Assembly: GCF_030252345.1 (NCBI RefSeq)
Contig: NZ_CP126980.1
Coordinates: 6,091,501-6,155,500, forward strand
DNA: 64,000 bases
Reading direction: 5' to 3'
From: Actinoplanes oblitus
Lineage (GTDB): Bacteria > Actinomycetota > Actinomycetes > Mycobacteriales > Micromonosporaceae
The notes beneath the pieces are model-generated. The model saw only the letters and a list, made by a program, of their open reading frames with translations. It did not search any database and was not told the DNA's origin. A program made the translations under genes and the position numbers. Every line of letters starts with the position of its first letter. The first letter of the stretch is position 1. Of the stretch, positions 31,325 through 41,594 are shown piece by piece.

Positions 31325-32268
31325 CCCGCAGCACGGTAACGGCGGGCCTCACCCTCGGGGCACTGGGCGTGCTGGCGTTCAGCATGACGTTGCCGATGAC
31401 CCGGGTGGCCGTGCGCGATCTCGATCCGTGGTTCGTGGCGTTCGGCCGGGCGGCCGGCGCGGCACTGCTCGCCGTGGTCTATCTGCGCGCCACCGGAGCC
31501 CGGCGGCCCTCGCCGGCGCAATGGCGGCGGCTCGCGGTGGTCGCGCTCGGCGTGGTGGTGGGCTTTCCGCTGTTCACGTCGCTGGCGCTGACCAGCCAGA
31601 CCTCCTCGCACGGCGCGGTGGTGGTCGCGGTGCTGCCGGCGATGACGGCGGCGTTCGCGGCGCTGCGCGCCCACGAACGGCCACCGCTGACGTTCTGGCT
31701 GGCCAGTGGCGGCGGCCTGGTCGCGGTGCTGGGCTTCCTGGTGACCAGCGGTGCGGTGCACGGCGGGCCGGGCCGGGCCGATCTGTACCTGCTGGCCGCG
31801 GTGGCGCTGTGCGCGCTGGGCTACGCCGAGGGCGGGATGCTCGCCCGGGAGCTGGGCGGGGCCCGGACGATCTGCTGGGCGCTGGTGCTCGCGCTGCCGG
31901 TCACCCTGCCGGCCGCCCTGCTGGCCGGTCCGTCCCCGGCCCCCGCGACCGGCTGGGCCGCGTTCGGCTACCTGACCGCGGTGTCGATGTTCCTCGGCTT
32001 CTTCGCCTGGTACGCGGGACTCGCCAAGGGCGGGATCGCCCGGGTCGGACAGATCCAGCTCGCCCAGCCGGTGCTGACCCTGCTCTGGTCAGCCCTGCTG
32101 CTGAGCGAGCCGGTGACGCCCGCGTCGCTCGGGGCCGCGGTCGTGGTGCTGGGCTGCGTGGTGCTGACCCAGCGGGCACGTCAGGATCGGCGGGTGAGTT
32201 TCCACCACAACGACGGCTCGCTGGTGGCGGTGTCGGCGCGCAGCGGTACGCGTACGCCGGCCGCCTGA
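31300..32268 (+). CDS. EamA/DMT family exporter
   Basis: A 322-aa membrane protein with ten predicted helices in two EamA repeats (residues about 10-140 and 150-285); landmarks AFSMTLPMTRVAVRDLDPWFVAFGRAAGAALL, ALTSQTSSHGAVVVAVLPAMTAAFAAL, GLAKGGIARVGQIQLAQPVLTLLWSALLLSEPV. The ATG at 31300 is forced because the first helix follows directly; it overlaps the divergent MocR start by 2 bp, so the transcript is probably leaderless. Likely exports an amino acid or drug-like metabolite under MocR control. Its 3' end runs 88 bp into the convergent carboxypeptidase gene. Confidence 0.93.
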   Translation: MREQSSATARSTVTAGLTLGALGVLAFSMTLPMTRVAVRDLDPWFVAFGRAAGAALLAVVYLRATGARRPSPAQWRRLAVVALGVVVGFPLFTSLALTSQTSSHGAVVVAVLPAMTAAFAALRAHERPPLTFWLASGGGLVAVLGFLVTSGAVHGGPGRADLYLLAAVALCALGYAEGGMLARELGGARTICWALVLALPVTLPAALLAGPSPAPATGWAAFGYLTAVSMFLGFFAWYAGLAKGGIARVGQIQLAQPVLTLLWSALLLSEPVTPASLGAAVVVLGCVVLTQRARQDRRVSFHHNDGSLVAVSARSGTRTPAA

Positions 32269-34031
32269 ACCTCGCCCACCTGCTGCCCGGCGGTGATCAG
32301 CGGTCCGGGCTGCGTGGTGGTGGTCTTGACCGGGACCGCGAGGCCGGGCCAGCCGACCACCTTCAGCGCGGACGCCGGGGTGACCGACGCCGAGGCGCCC
32401 CAGGCGGTCCGCACCGTTCCGACCGGCTTCGCGGCCACCAGCGTGTACTCCTTGACCGTCTTGCGCACCGCGGCCAACAGCTTGCGGACCACCCGGTTGG
32501 CGGCGGCGAGTTGCTCCGGCGTGTGCGCGCCGGGCTGGTTGAAGACCGCGCCGACGATCACCAGGTCCCGGGAGGCGACCTTGAGCCGCGCGGCGAACAG
32601 CAGGTTGCCGCCGGCCTGGGTGGTCGAGCCGGTCTTGATCCCGAAGACACCGTCCACGCCGAGCAGGTCGTTGTAGTTCTTCACGGTGCCCTCGACCGGA
32701 ATCTCGGCGCTGGGCAGCTCGACGATCTCGGCGAACACGTCGATCTTCAGCGCCGCCCGGGCCAGCTTCACCTGGTCCGCGGCGGTACTGGTGGTGGTGG
32801 GCAGGAAGCCGCTCGGGTCGGTGTACTCGGTTGCGGTCATCCCGAGCTCGTCGGCGGTCTGGTTCATTTTCGCCAGGAAGCCGTCGACGTCCCCCGCGTC
32901 CCACTCGGCGAGCATGTGCGCGACGTTGTTCGCCGACGGCAGCATCAGCGCCTCGAGCGCGTCCCGCTCCGTCAGCTCCTCCCCCACGGCCACCCTGACC
33001 TGCGACTGCCCGGTCAGCGTCCGCTGGTTGTAGTCGGCGACGTCGGCAGCGTCCACTGTCATCGACGGGCCTTCCTCGTCACCCGTCAGCGGATGGCTCT
33101 TGAGGATGACATAAGCGGTCATCACCTTGGCGACGCTGCCGATCGGCTCGGCCGCCTTGCCGCCCGAGCCGCCGATCCGCCCCATCCCCTCGATCATTAG
33201 CTCGGCGGACCCGGTGCTCGGCCACGGGATCTTCGGGGTGCCACCGGGGATCTTGATGGTGGCGGCGATGTCGGTGGCCAGCGTGGCGTCCGGCAGGTCG
33301 CGGGTGAGCTGCGCCGCGGCGCCCGCGCCGACCAGCGCGATCAGGAAGAACACCACGACCAGGAGGACCGCCGCGCGGCGTTTGCCGGCTGCTCGCGGTC
33401 CGCCGCTTCTTTCCGGTACGGCGGGCGCGCTCTGGTACGTCTTCGGCGTCGGAGCGCCCTGGTACGCCTGTGCACCGGGAGCGCTCTGATACCTCTGTGG
33501 ACCGGGAGCACTCTGGTACGCCTGCGGGTGGCGATCGTCCTGATGCGGCTGCGGGCCCGGCGCGCTCTGGTACGTCGAGCCGCCGGGTGGCGCGGGCACC
33601 GCGGCACGGCCCGGCTGCGATGCGGCGGGCGGCTGCTGGCTGGGGCGCTGGGGCTGCTCGGGCACGGTGAAGGGCACTGTCTGCGGGTGGCGTGCCGATG
33701 CATCGTATGGCGGCGCGGGCGGCTGGGGTGCCGGAACGGACGCCCTGCCCGGAGCGGCCGAGGCCGGCGGGACCGGAACCGACGCCCGGCCGGGTGCCGC
33801 CGCGGACGGCTGCGTCTGCGGCTGGTGGTGTTGCTGCGGTTGCCGTTGCGGTTGCGGTTGCGGCTCCGGCTGGTCCGGTGCCGCCTGCTGGCCGGGACTG
33901 AAGTTGACGGTGATGCCGGCCGGTCGCGGCGCCGGAACCCGCGCCGAACCGGCTGCCGGGCGGTCGCCGCCCTCCGGCGGCACCGGCGTCTCCTGCCCGG
34001 CACCGTCGTTCGGCTCTGCCGCCTGCGTCAT
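32181..34031 (-). CDS. D-alanyl-D-alanine carboxypeptidase with long cytoplasmic tail
   Basis: A 616-aa protein; ATG at 34031 after GGAGGGGGAGC. Residues 1-235 are a Pro/Gln/Ala-rich tail with tandem YQSAPG units and a basic end (RAAGKRR), then one membrane helix (AAVLLVVVFFLIALVGAGAAAQL). The outside part is a DacA-type (S11) penicillin-binding domain with all three motifs: SVAK (S299, K302), SAN (S366) and KTG (K466). It trims the terminal D-Ala of peptidoglycan stem peptides. The tail may organise protein interactions. The C-terminus adds a beta domain (TAWGASASVTPASALKVVGWPG). Convergent 88-nt overlap with the exporter gene. Confidence 0.9.
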   Translation of the reverse strand: MTQAAEPNDGAGQETPVPPEGGDRPAAGSARVPAPRPAGITVNFSPGQQAAPDQPEPQPQPQRQPQQHHQPQTQPSAAAPGRASVPVPPASAAPGRASVPAPQPPAPPYDASARHPQTVPFTVPEQPQRPSQQPPAASQPGRAAVPAPPGGSTYQSAPGPQPHQDDRHPQAYQSAPGPQRYQSAPGAQAYQGAPTPKTYQSAPAVPERSGGPRAAGKRRAAVLLVVVFFLIALVGAGAAAQLTRDLPDATLATDIAATIKIPGGTPKIPWPSTGSAELMIEGMGRIGGSGGKAAEPIGSVAKVMTAYVILKSHPLTGDEEGPSMTVDAADVADYNQRTLTGQSQVRVAVGEELTERDALEALMLPSANNVAHMLAEWDAGDVDGFLAKMNQTADELGMTATEYTDPSGFLPTTTSTAADQVKLARAALKIDVFAEIVELPSAEIPVEGTVKNYNDLLGVDGVFGIKTGSTTQAGGNLLFAARLKVASRDLVIVGAVFNQPGAHTPEQLAAANRVVRKLLAAVRKTVKEYTLVAAKPVGTVRTAWGASASVTPASALKVVGWPGLAVPVKTTTTQPGPLITAGQQVGEVQAAGVRVPLRADTATSEPSLWWKLTRRS

Positions 34032-34139
34032 CAGCCCGCTCCCCCTCCGGCCCGGCCCACCCGAGCGCCGGGCCAAGTATTCCCGGCGGACACAAATGCC
34101 CCGGCACCCGCACCCTGGCCTGTCGTCGGCACCCTGCTG

Positions 34140-34452
34140 ATGGTCGCCGGCGCGGCCTGGATGGTGCTCACCCACCGCGCCACCACGCAGCCGCACCCGT
34201 TCCGGCACCAGCCCGGGATGTCCAACCCCCGCCGTTGGCTGATCACCGACGAGGGGGCTGGCGTCCGACACCGCGGTGTCCTCGGCGCGCTTCCGCTGGG
34301 CCGACTTCCACCGGCTGACCGTCTGGCCCCAGGCGTACCTGCTGCACCTCGGGAACGGCGTGCTGATCGACATCCCGCGCGAGCCGCTCTCCGACGAGGA
34401 CGCCTCGGCCCTCCGCGACCACCTCACCGGCCTGGGCCTGCTCACCGCGTGA
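34140..34452 (+). pseudogene. frameshifted YcxB-like membrane protein fragment
   Basis: Two frames join into one protein if a single G is removed from the run at 34253-34257. The first frame has a membrane helix (LMVAGAAWMVLTHR) and MSNPRRWLITDEG; the second continues DTAVSSARFRWADF, HRLTVWPQAYLLHL and IDIPREPLSDEDASALRDHL, ending in TGA at 34452. The joined product resembles the C-terminal half of YcxB-like proteins. The amino-terminal half is missing, so this is probably a decayed gene, although a sequencing error in the homopolymer is possible. Confidence 0.5.
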
Positions 34453-34464
34453 ACGCGGCGGTCG

Positions 34465-34623
34465 TCACCTCGACCCGTCCGGGCGCGCCGCGGCCACCTC
34501 GGTGATCTCGTCGACCGCGTGGTCGAGCACCGCCGCGAACATCGCCCTCGCGCCTCGTCCGGTCACGCCGGACACGGTAGCGATCGGCGACACGGTGGCC
34601 GGGAACTCCTCGACTAAACCTAT
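34465..34623 (-). pseudogene. C-terminal ORF fragment, unidentified
   Basis: The minus-strand frame ending near 34465 reads FPATVSPIATVSGVTGRGAR, then AMFAAVLDHAVDEITEVAAA and six more residues. It has helical, coding-like character with biased codons but begins abruptly at the AT-rich promoter of the next gene. The pattern is vaguely like the tail of creatininase-family hydrolases; I would not rely on that. Confidence 0.25.
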
Positions 34624-34624
34624 A
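34616..34624 (+). promoter_or_regulatory. CTAAACCTATA element upstream of FAD/NAD(P)-binding protein
   Basis: AAACCTATA in an AT-rich patch 56 bp upstream of the start, followed by GGGGTATATGGTTT, which makes an imperfect palindrome (AAACCTATA / TATATGGTTT). Same word as at 4400-4408. Confidence 0.4.
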
Positions 34625-34679
34625 AAACCGGTGGGGTATATGGTTTGATTGGCGGGCTGTCGAACTGCGGGAGAGCCAC

Positions 34680-36032
34680 ATGTCGAGCGTCGTCGAAGTT
34701 CTGGAGCCCGCCAGTCGGGACGCCGCCGCCGATCGCACGGTGGCGGTCGTCGGTGGGGGCGCCACCGGGGCGTTGCTCGCCCGGGCGCTGATCCGGCGTA
34801 CCGAAAAGAATGTCGTCCTGGTGGCACCGGACCGCGAACCCGGGCGCGGGATCGCCTACGGCGCGGCGCAGCCGTGGCACATCCTGAACGCCCGCGCCGG
34901 AGCGATGAGCATCTGCCCGGACGATCCGATGCACCTGGTCCGCTGGTGCCGTGACCGGGGCGACGCGGTCGAGGGCACCGACTTCCTGCCGCGCGCGCTC
35001 TACGGCGACTATCTCGCGGCGCAGTTCACCGACACGGTCGCGATCTCCGCCGGACGGCTGCGGCACCACGTCGCGACGGCGACCGGCCTGTACGCCGGCG
35101 ACGACGGTTACCTGGTCCGCACCGACGCCGGATCGGTACGCGCCGGTCAGGTGATCCTCGCGGTCGGCAATCCGCGGGCGGCCCGGCTGCCCGGGATCAG
35201 CGACGCGGCCTACGCGAGCCCGCACCTGACCACCGACCCGTGGGCCGGTTACCCGCGGCCGGAGGCGGATCAGCCGGTGCTGCTGCTCGGGACCGGGCTG
35301 ACCGCTGTCGACGTCGCGCTGAGCCTGACCGCGGCCGGGCATCGCGGGCCGATCGAGGCGCTCTCCCGGCGCGGGCTGCCGCCACTGGCCCACCCGGAGC
35401 TGCCGCCGTCGAGCGCCCACCCCGACCTGATCCTGAACAGCGACCTCACGCTGCGGCAGCTGCTGCGCCGGGTCCGCGCCGCGATCGACGGCGGCGCCGA
35501 CTGGGTCGCCGTGGTCGACACGCTGCGGCACCAGGCCGACCGGCTCTGGGCCGGCTTCGCGGACGGCGACCGGGAGCGTTTCCTGCGGCACGTGGTGCGG
35601 TTCTGGGACGTGCACCGGCACCGGATGGCGCCGCCGGTCGCGGCCCGGATCGCCGGCCTGCGCGAGCAAGGCACGCTGCGGTTCTCGGCGGGCCGGCTGC
35701 GCTCGGTCGAGCCGGACCCCCGCGGCGGCCTGCTGGTGGCGATCGACGGGCGGCCGGTACGCCGGTACGCCGCGGTCATCTGCTGCACCGGGCCGGGCAC
35801 CCTGCCCGGCTCCGCCGACCCGTTCCTGAGCAGCCTGTTCCGTGACGGGCTGGTCCGCCCCGGCCCGTACGGCCTGGGCGTCGACACCGATCGGGACGGC
35901 CGCATCCGTCCCGGCCTGTGGCTGGCCGGCCCGCTGCGCCGCGGCCACCTGTGGGAGGCCACCGCCGTCCCGGAGATCCGCGCCCAGGTGGACCGTCTGG
36001 TGAACGCTCTGGCCCGGCAGTATCACAGGTGA
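34680..36032 (+). CDS. FAD/NAD(P)-binding protein (COG4529 type)
   Basis: A 450-aa flavoprotein. N-terminal dinucleotide fold VAVVGGGATGALLARALIRR (residues about 21-40), followed by APDREPGRGIAYGAAQPWHILNARAGAMSICPDDP, a segment typical of the NAD_binding_9 family. A second nucleotide-binding motif is VLLLGTGLTAVDVALSLTAAGHRGPIEALSRRG, and near the end GLGVDTDRDGRIRPGLWLAGPLRRG. The reaction is not established; relatives are clustered with flavin-dependent oxygenases in some actinomycetes. It sits precisely against a truncated murJ, and its promoter shares an element with the flavin reductase gene. Confidence 0.85.
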   Translation: MSSVVEVLEPASRDAAADRTVAVVGGGATGALLARALIRRTEKNVVLVAPDREPGRGIAYGAAQPWHILNARAGAMSICPDDPMHLVRWCRDRGDAVEGTDFLPRALYGDYLAAQFTDTVAISAGRLRHHVATATGLYAGDDGYLVRTDAGSVRAGQVILAVGNPRAARLPGISDAAYASPHLTTDPWAGYPRPEADQPVLLLGTGLTAVDVALSLTAAGHRGPIEALSRRGLPPLAHPELPPSSAHPDLILNSDLTLRQLLRRVRAAIDGGADWVAVVDTLRHQADRLWAGFADGDRERFLRHVVRFWDVHRHRMAPPVAARIAGLREQGTLRFSAGRLRSVEPDPRGGLLVAIDGRPVRRYAAVICCTGPGTLPGSADPFLSSLFRDGLVRPGPYGLGVDTDRDGRIRPGLWLAGPLRRGHLWEATAVPEIRAQVDRLVNALARQYHR

Positions 36033-36410
36033 CCGCAAGAAGTAGCGGCTGAACGCGACGGCGAGCTCGCGCCGCCCGGCGCTGAACCCGGGCGCGTAGA
36101 GATCGACCAGCCACGGCGCGATCAGCAACGCGAGCGGGGTGCTCACGGTCAGGCCGTGGACCAGCAGTGACAGCAGCCGCTGGGTGCAGCGCACTCCCTG
36201 ATCAGAATCGGTCAAGCCCGCCCGGGGCAGCAGCGGCACGACGACGCTCGCCATTGCCCCGCCGACGAGCAGCTCGTAGACCGCGTTGGGCAGCGTGTTG
36301 GCCACGTTGTAGGCGTCCAGCAGCCGGGTGCCGAGCCCGAGCGCCGCGGTAAGCACCAGCACCCGGACGAAACCCGCCAGCCGCCGCCCCGCCGGTCCGA
36401 TCGTCGTCAT
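36033..36410 (-). pseudogene. 5' fragment of murJ-like lipid II flippase
   Basis: The first 125 residues of a MurJ/MviN-type protein: LAGFVRVLVLTAALGLGTRLLDAYNVANTLPNAVYELLVGGAMASVVVPLLPRA, then RLLSLLVHGLTVSTPLALLIAPWLVDLYAPGFSAG and AVAFSRYFL, with an intact ATG and AGAAGGCGAC ribosome-binding site. Homology ends exactly where the convergent FAD-protein gene ends; beyond that the frame is only its antisense. Family members have about 500 residues and 14 helices, so at least three quarters is missing. A functional murJ must be elsewhere. Confidence 0.85.
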
Positions 36411-36681
36411 GTCGCCTTCTCAGCTCAGCGGCGCCACCGTGGAAACCCACCGGCCCACACCCGTCATACCGCCCCGGAGGCCTGCCGGAAACGCCTTAGC
36501 GAACGTTTACCTTTGTTTCTCAAAAGACGTCGCGGGAAGATTCCCGGCGGGAGAATCGCCCGAAATGAGATGGCTATTCACGAACCGCCGGGGCCACCAT
36601 CAGGTCCCCGACGGGCCGTCCTTTCACGAACCGCGTCAGGCGTAAGGTTGCGGGTTCGCGGTCAGCGGGAGGAGTTCGCCG

Positions 36682-37560
36682 GTGAGGGACGACACAGCGG
36701 TACGGGCCGAGGTGCCCGAGGACCTGCTGGAGATGGTCGAGGCGCTCCTGCCCGGCGTTTCCCTCGACTCGGCGCGGCTCGCCGGGCACGGCAACGTCCA
36801 CCACGTCGTTCTGCTTCCCGGCGTGGCCGCGGTGCGGATCAGCCGGCGACGGTTGGCGGCCGAGGATCTGCCGCGCCGGATGGACGTGCTCCGGGCGATA
36901 GCGGGCGCCGGGTTGCCGTTCGCGGTGCCGGAGCCGTTGACCCCGGTCATGCGGTTCGGGGATCGGGCGGCCGCGGCCGTCTCCTGGATCGGTGGCGCCG
37001 GCTGGCCACCGGGCACGGGGGATCCGAAGCGAATCGGCGAGTTGCTCGGCGCCCTGCGCGAGCTGCCGCTCACCCCGGAGCTCACGTCGGTGCTCACGGT
37101 CCCGGACCGGCTCGGCTGGGCCGAGATCCTGGAGCACGAGGTCCTGCCGCGCCTGCCGCGCGGCTGGCGCGATGACGGCCGGCGGCGGCTGGACCGGGCG
37201 CTGGCTCTCGAACCGGTCCCGGCCACACTGGTGCACGCCGACCTCGGCGCCGAGAACGTCCACTGGCACGAGGACGGCACGCTGGCCGGTGTCCTGGACT
37301 GGGATCTCGCCACCACGTTCGACCCGGCGATCGATGCCGCCTGCATGGCCTGGCACGGCTGGGAGAACGTCCGCCGGGCGGTGGACGGCACCACCTACCG
37401 GCGGGCCCGGGTCTGGGACGGCCTGTTCGGGGTGGAGCACCTGGTCGCGGTGCTCGCCGGCAAGCCCCTGGCCCACCACGTCGACAGCTATGTGAAGCAC
37501 GTGGTCGGGTGGCTGGAGCGCAACGGCGCCGGCACCCGGGGCGGGTCCGGGGAGGGCTGA
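36682..37560 (+). CDS. aminoglycoside phosphotransferase-family protein
   Basis: A 292-aa APH-fold protein. GTG at 36682 follows GGGAGGAG. Nucleotide-binding strands LAGHGNVHHVVLLPGVAAVRISRRR, catalytic loop ATLVHADLGAENVHWHEDG, metal motif GVLDWDLATTFDPAIDAA. The first Asp of the HxD loop is kept, while the usual Asn is in the AENVHW position as expected. Such proteins phosphorylate small molecules, antibiotics or metabolites. Stands alone, ending at a bidirectional terminator shared with the ABC operon. Confidence 0.88.
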   Translation: MRDDTAVRAEVPEDLLEMVEALLPGVSLDSARLAGHGNVHHVVLLPGVAAVRISRRRLAAEDLPRRMDVLRAIAGAGLPFAVPEPLTPVMRFGDRAAAAVSWIGGAGWPPGTGDPKRIGELLGALRELPLTPELTSVLTVPDRLGWAEILEHEVLPRLPRGWRDDGRRRLDRALALEPVPATLVHADLGAENVHWHEDGTLAGVLDWDLATTFDPAIDAACMAWHGWENVRRAVDGTTYRRARVWDGLFGVEHLVAVLAGKPLAHHVDSYVKHVVGWLERNGAGTRGGSGEG

Positions 37561-37599
37561 GGCCGGCGGCGCGGTCCTCGATCGGCTCCTCTACGCGAC

Positions 37600-37630
37600 G
37601 CGCCGCGCGGAGAGGACCTCCGCGCGGCGC
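37600..37630. terminator. bidirectional stem-loop between kinase-like gene and ABC operon
   Basis: GCGCCGCGCGGAG (37600-37612) is exactly complementary to 37618-37630 with a 5-nt loop. Confidence 0.8.
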
Positions 37631-37655
37631 GAGTGGTGGTGCGTGGAACAGCGAC

Positions 37656-39368
37656 TTACTTGACGAAACCGATGTTCTCGTAGATGACGTTGGCGAAGCC
37701 CTTGGCGCCGAAGTTCGCCAGCTCCTTCTTGGTGGCGATCAGCTCCGGACGCTGGTAGAGGGTCAGCGAGTGGACCTCCTGCCAGATCAGGGTGTCGGCC
37801 TGGTTGGCCAGCGCGGTCGCCTTGGTCTTGTCGAGCTCGGCGGCCCCGTCGACCAGCGCCTTGTCCAGCTCGGGCGAGCCGATCCGGGCGTAGTTCTGCT
37901 GGACGTCCAGTTCACCCTTGGCGTTCTTGGTCGGGTTGGCGTAGATCGACTTGACCGAGCTGATCGGGAACTGGGTGCCGATCCAGGCGAAGACCGTCAT
38001 GTCGAAGTTGCCCGGGGTGACGTACTTGTCGAAGAAGTCGTCCACCGGGACCGCGTTGATCTTCACCTTCGCGCCGACCTGGGCCAGCATGTTCTGCACC
38101 AGCTGGGACTCCTGCTCGGAGGACTTGACGCCGGTCGGGATCACGAAGTTGATCTCGAGCTTCTTGCCGTCCTTCTCCCGGACGTCACCGTTGAGCTTCC
38201 AGCCGGCCGCGTCCAGGCCCGCCTTCGCCTTCTCCAGGTCGTACTTGCCGACGTCGCCGGAGTTGTCCTGGTAACCCGCCTGGTTGGACATGTAGATGTG
38301 GTTGTTGAGCGCGTCCGGCGTGATGCCGAGCGGGCCCAGCAGCGCCTTGGCGATGGCCTTACGGTCGATCGCCTCGGCGAGCGCGGTGCGCACCTTGACG
38401 TCCGAGAGGTTGGCACTGGTGCCGTTGATGGTCAGGTGCCGGAAGTTCGGGCCGGCCGCCTGCCGGATCTCGGCCGTCGCGATCTTCTGCGCCCGCTGGT
38501 AGGCGTCGACGTTGGAGCCGATGTCGACGAAGTCGATCTCGCCGTTGGCCAGCGCGTCGACCTGCGCGTCCGGCTCGATCGCCCGGTAGACGATCTTGTC
38601 GAGCTTGGCCGGGTCGCCCCACCACTTCTCGTTACGGACCAGCGTGATGGTCTTCGCCGTCGCGTCCAGGGACTCGAACTTGAACGGGCCGGCCGTGGTC
38701 TTCAGCGGCTGCTTCGCCCAGCCCTCGTTGAAGGTCTTCGGGTTCTTGTTCGTCGACGCCGGGTAGAACGGCGTGAACAGCGACTGCCAGTCGGCGAACT
38801 TGGTCTTGAAGGTGACGATCGCCTCCTGGTCGTTCTTGCCCTTCGCGACGCTCTCGATGTTCTCGTAGCCGTTGGACGCCGAGATGTTGTACGCCTTGTC
38901 GGCGCCGCTGGTCGCCTTCCACTGCCAGTAGAGGTCCTCCCAGGTGATGGGAGTGCCGTCGTCCCACTTCGCCTTCGGGTTCAGCTCGAAGGTGACGACC
39001 TGCTTCGGGTCGGTCTTGAGCACCGGCTCGGAGGCGAGGTAGTTCTTGTTCCACACCGGGCTGGCGTCAGCCTCGAAGTTGTACAGCTGCGGCAACAGGG
39101 CCAAGTCGACGTTGGAGCCGTCGACGTCGGTGCCGTCCAGCTCGTAGTAGTTGAAGTTCGCCGGGACGCCACCCAGCGCCCAGGTGAGGGTGCCGCCGTC
39201 CTTGACCTGATCACGCGGCTTCGTGTTGATCTGGTTCTCGGTCGCCTTGGGGGGCGGCGCGGCCTGCTTGGTACCACTGTCGCTCGCCCCACTGCACGCG
39301 GCGGTCCCGATCAGGGTCGCCGCGACGATCGGCGCGAGGATTGCCCGCGCACCCCAGTGTGTCCTCAT
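37656..39368 (-). CDS. ABC transporter substrate-binding lipoprotein (family 5, peptide)
   Basis: A 570-aa lipoprotein; ATG at 39368 (MRTHWGARAIL) after GGAGG. Lipobox IGTAACSG. The mature part is an SBP_bac_5 (DppA/OppA) protein: GGTLTWALGGVPANFNYY, WNKNYLASEPVL, VVTFELNPKAKWDDGTPITWEDLYWQWKA, NEKWWGDPAKLDKIVYR, VRTALAEAIDRKAIAKALLG and EKAKAGLDAAGWKLNGDVREKDGKKLEINFV. It captures oligopeptides or related ligands for the permease encoded upstream. It is the last gene of the operon, separated from the ATPase gene by two stem-loops. Confidence 0.95.
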   Translation of the reverse strand: MRTHWGARAILAPIVAATLIGTAACSGASDSGTKQAAPPPKATENQINTKPRDQVKDGGTLTWALGGVPANFNYYELDGTDVDGSNVDLALLPQLYNFEADASPVWNKNYLASEPVLKTDPKQVVTFELNPKAKWDDGTPITWEDLYWQWKATSGADKAYNISASNGYENIESVAKGKNDQEAIVTFKTKFADWQSLFTPFYPASTNKNPKTFNEGWAKQPLKTTAGPFKFESLDATAKTITLVRNEKWWGDPAKLDKIVYRAIEPDAQVDALANGEIDFVDIGSNVDAYQRAQKIATAEIRQAAGPNFRHLTINGTSANLSDVKVRTALAEAIDRKAIAKALLGPLGITPDALNNHIYMSNQAGYQDNSGDVGKYDLEKAKAGLDAAGWKLNGDVREKDGKKLEINFVIPTGVKSSEQESQLVQNMLAQVGAKVKINAVPVDDFFDKYVTPGNFDMTVFAWIGTQFPISSVKSIYANPTKNAKGELDVQQNYARIGSPELDKALVDGAAELDKTKATALANQADTLIWQEVHSLTLYQRPELIATKKELANFGAKGFANVIYENIGFVK

Positions 39369-39384
39369 CAAATCCTCCACATTG

Positions 39385-39442
39385 AGCGCCTGGAACAGGC
39401 GCTGATCTTTCTTTCGGTCGATCCGCGTGGACGGCCACGCGG
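39385..39442 (-). promoter_or_regulatory. two stem-loops between ATPase and binding-protein genes
   Basis: AGCGCCTG-GAA-CAGGCGCT (39385-39403) and CCGCGTGG-ACGG-CCACGCGG (39423-39442), both perfect, in a 78-bp gap. Such hairpins in transporter operons usually either stop part of the transcripts or protect a processed mRNA so that the binding protein is made in excess; which applies cannot be told from sequence. Confidence 0.6.
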
Positions 39443-39446
39443 ACCG

Positions 39447-41590
<2,144 letters not shown>

Positions 41591-41594
<4 letters not shown>

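Noticed and set aside
36203..36217. GATCAGAATCGGTCA shared between the murJ fragment and the sigma factor gene (44102-44116)
   Set aside because: Both copies are inside coding sequence in unrelated genes; a single 15-mer match with no flanking similarity.
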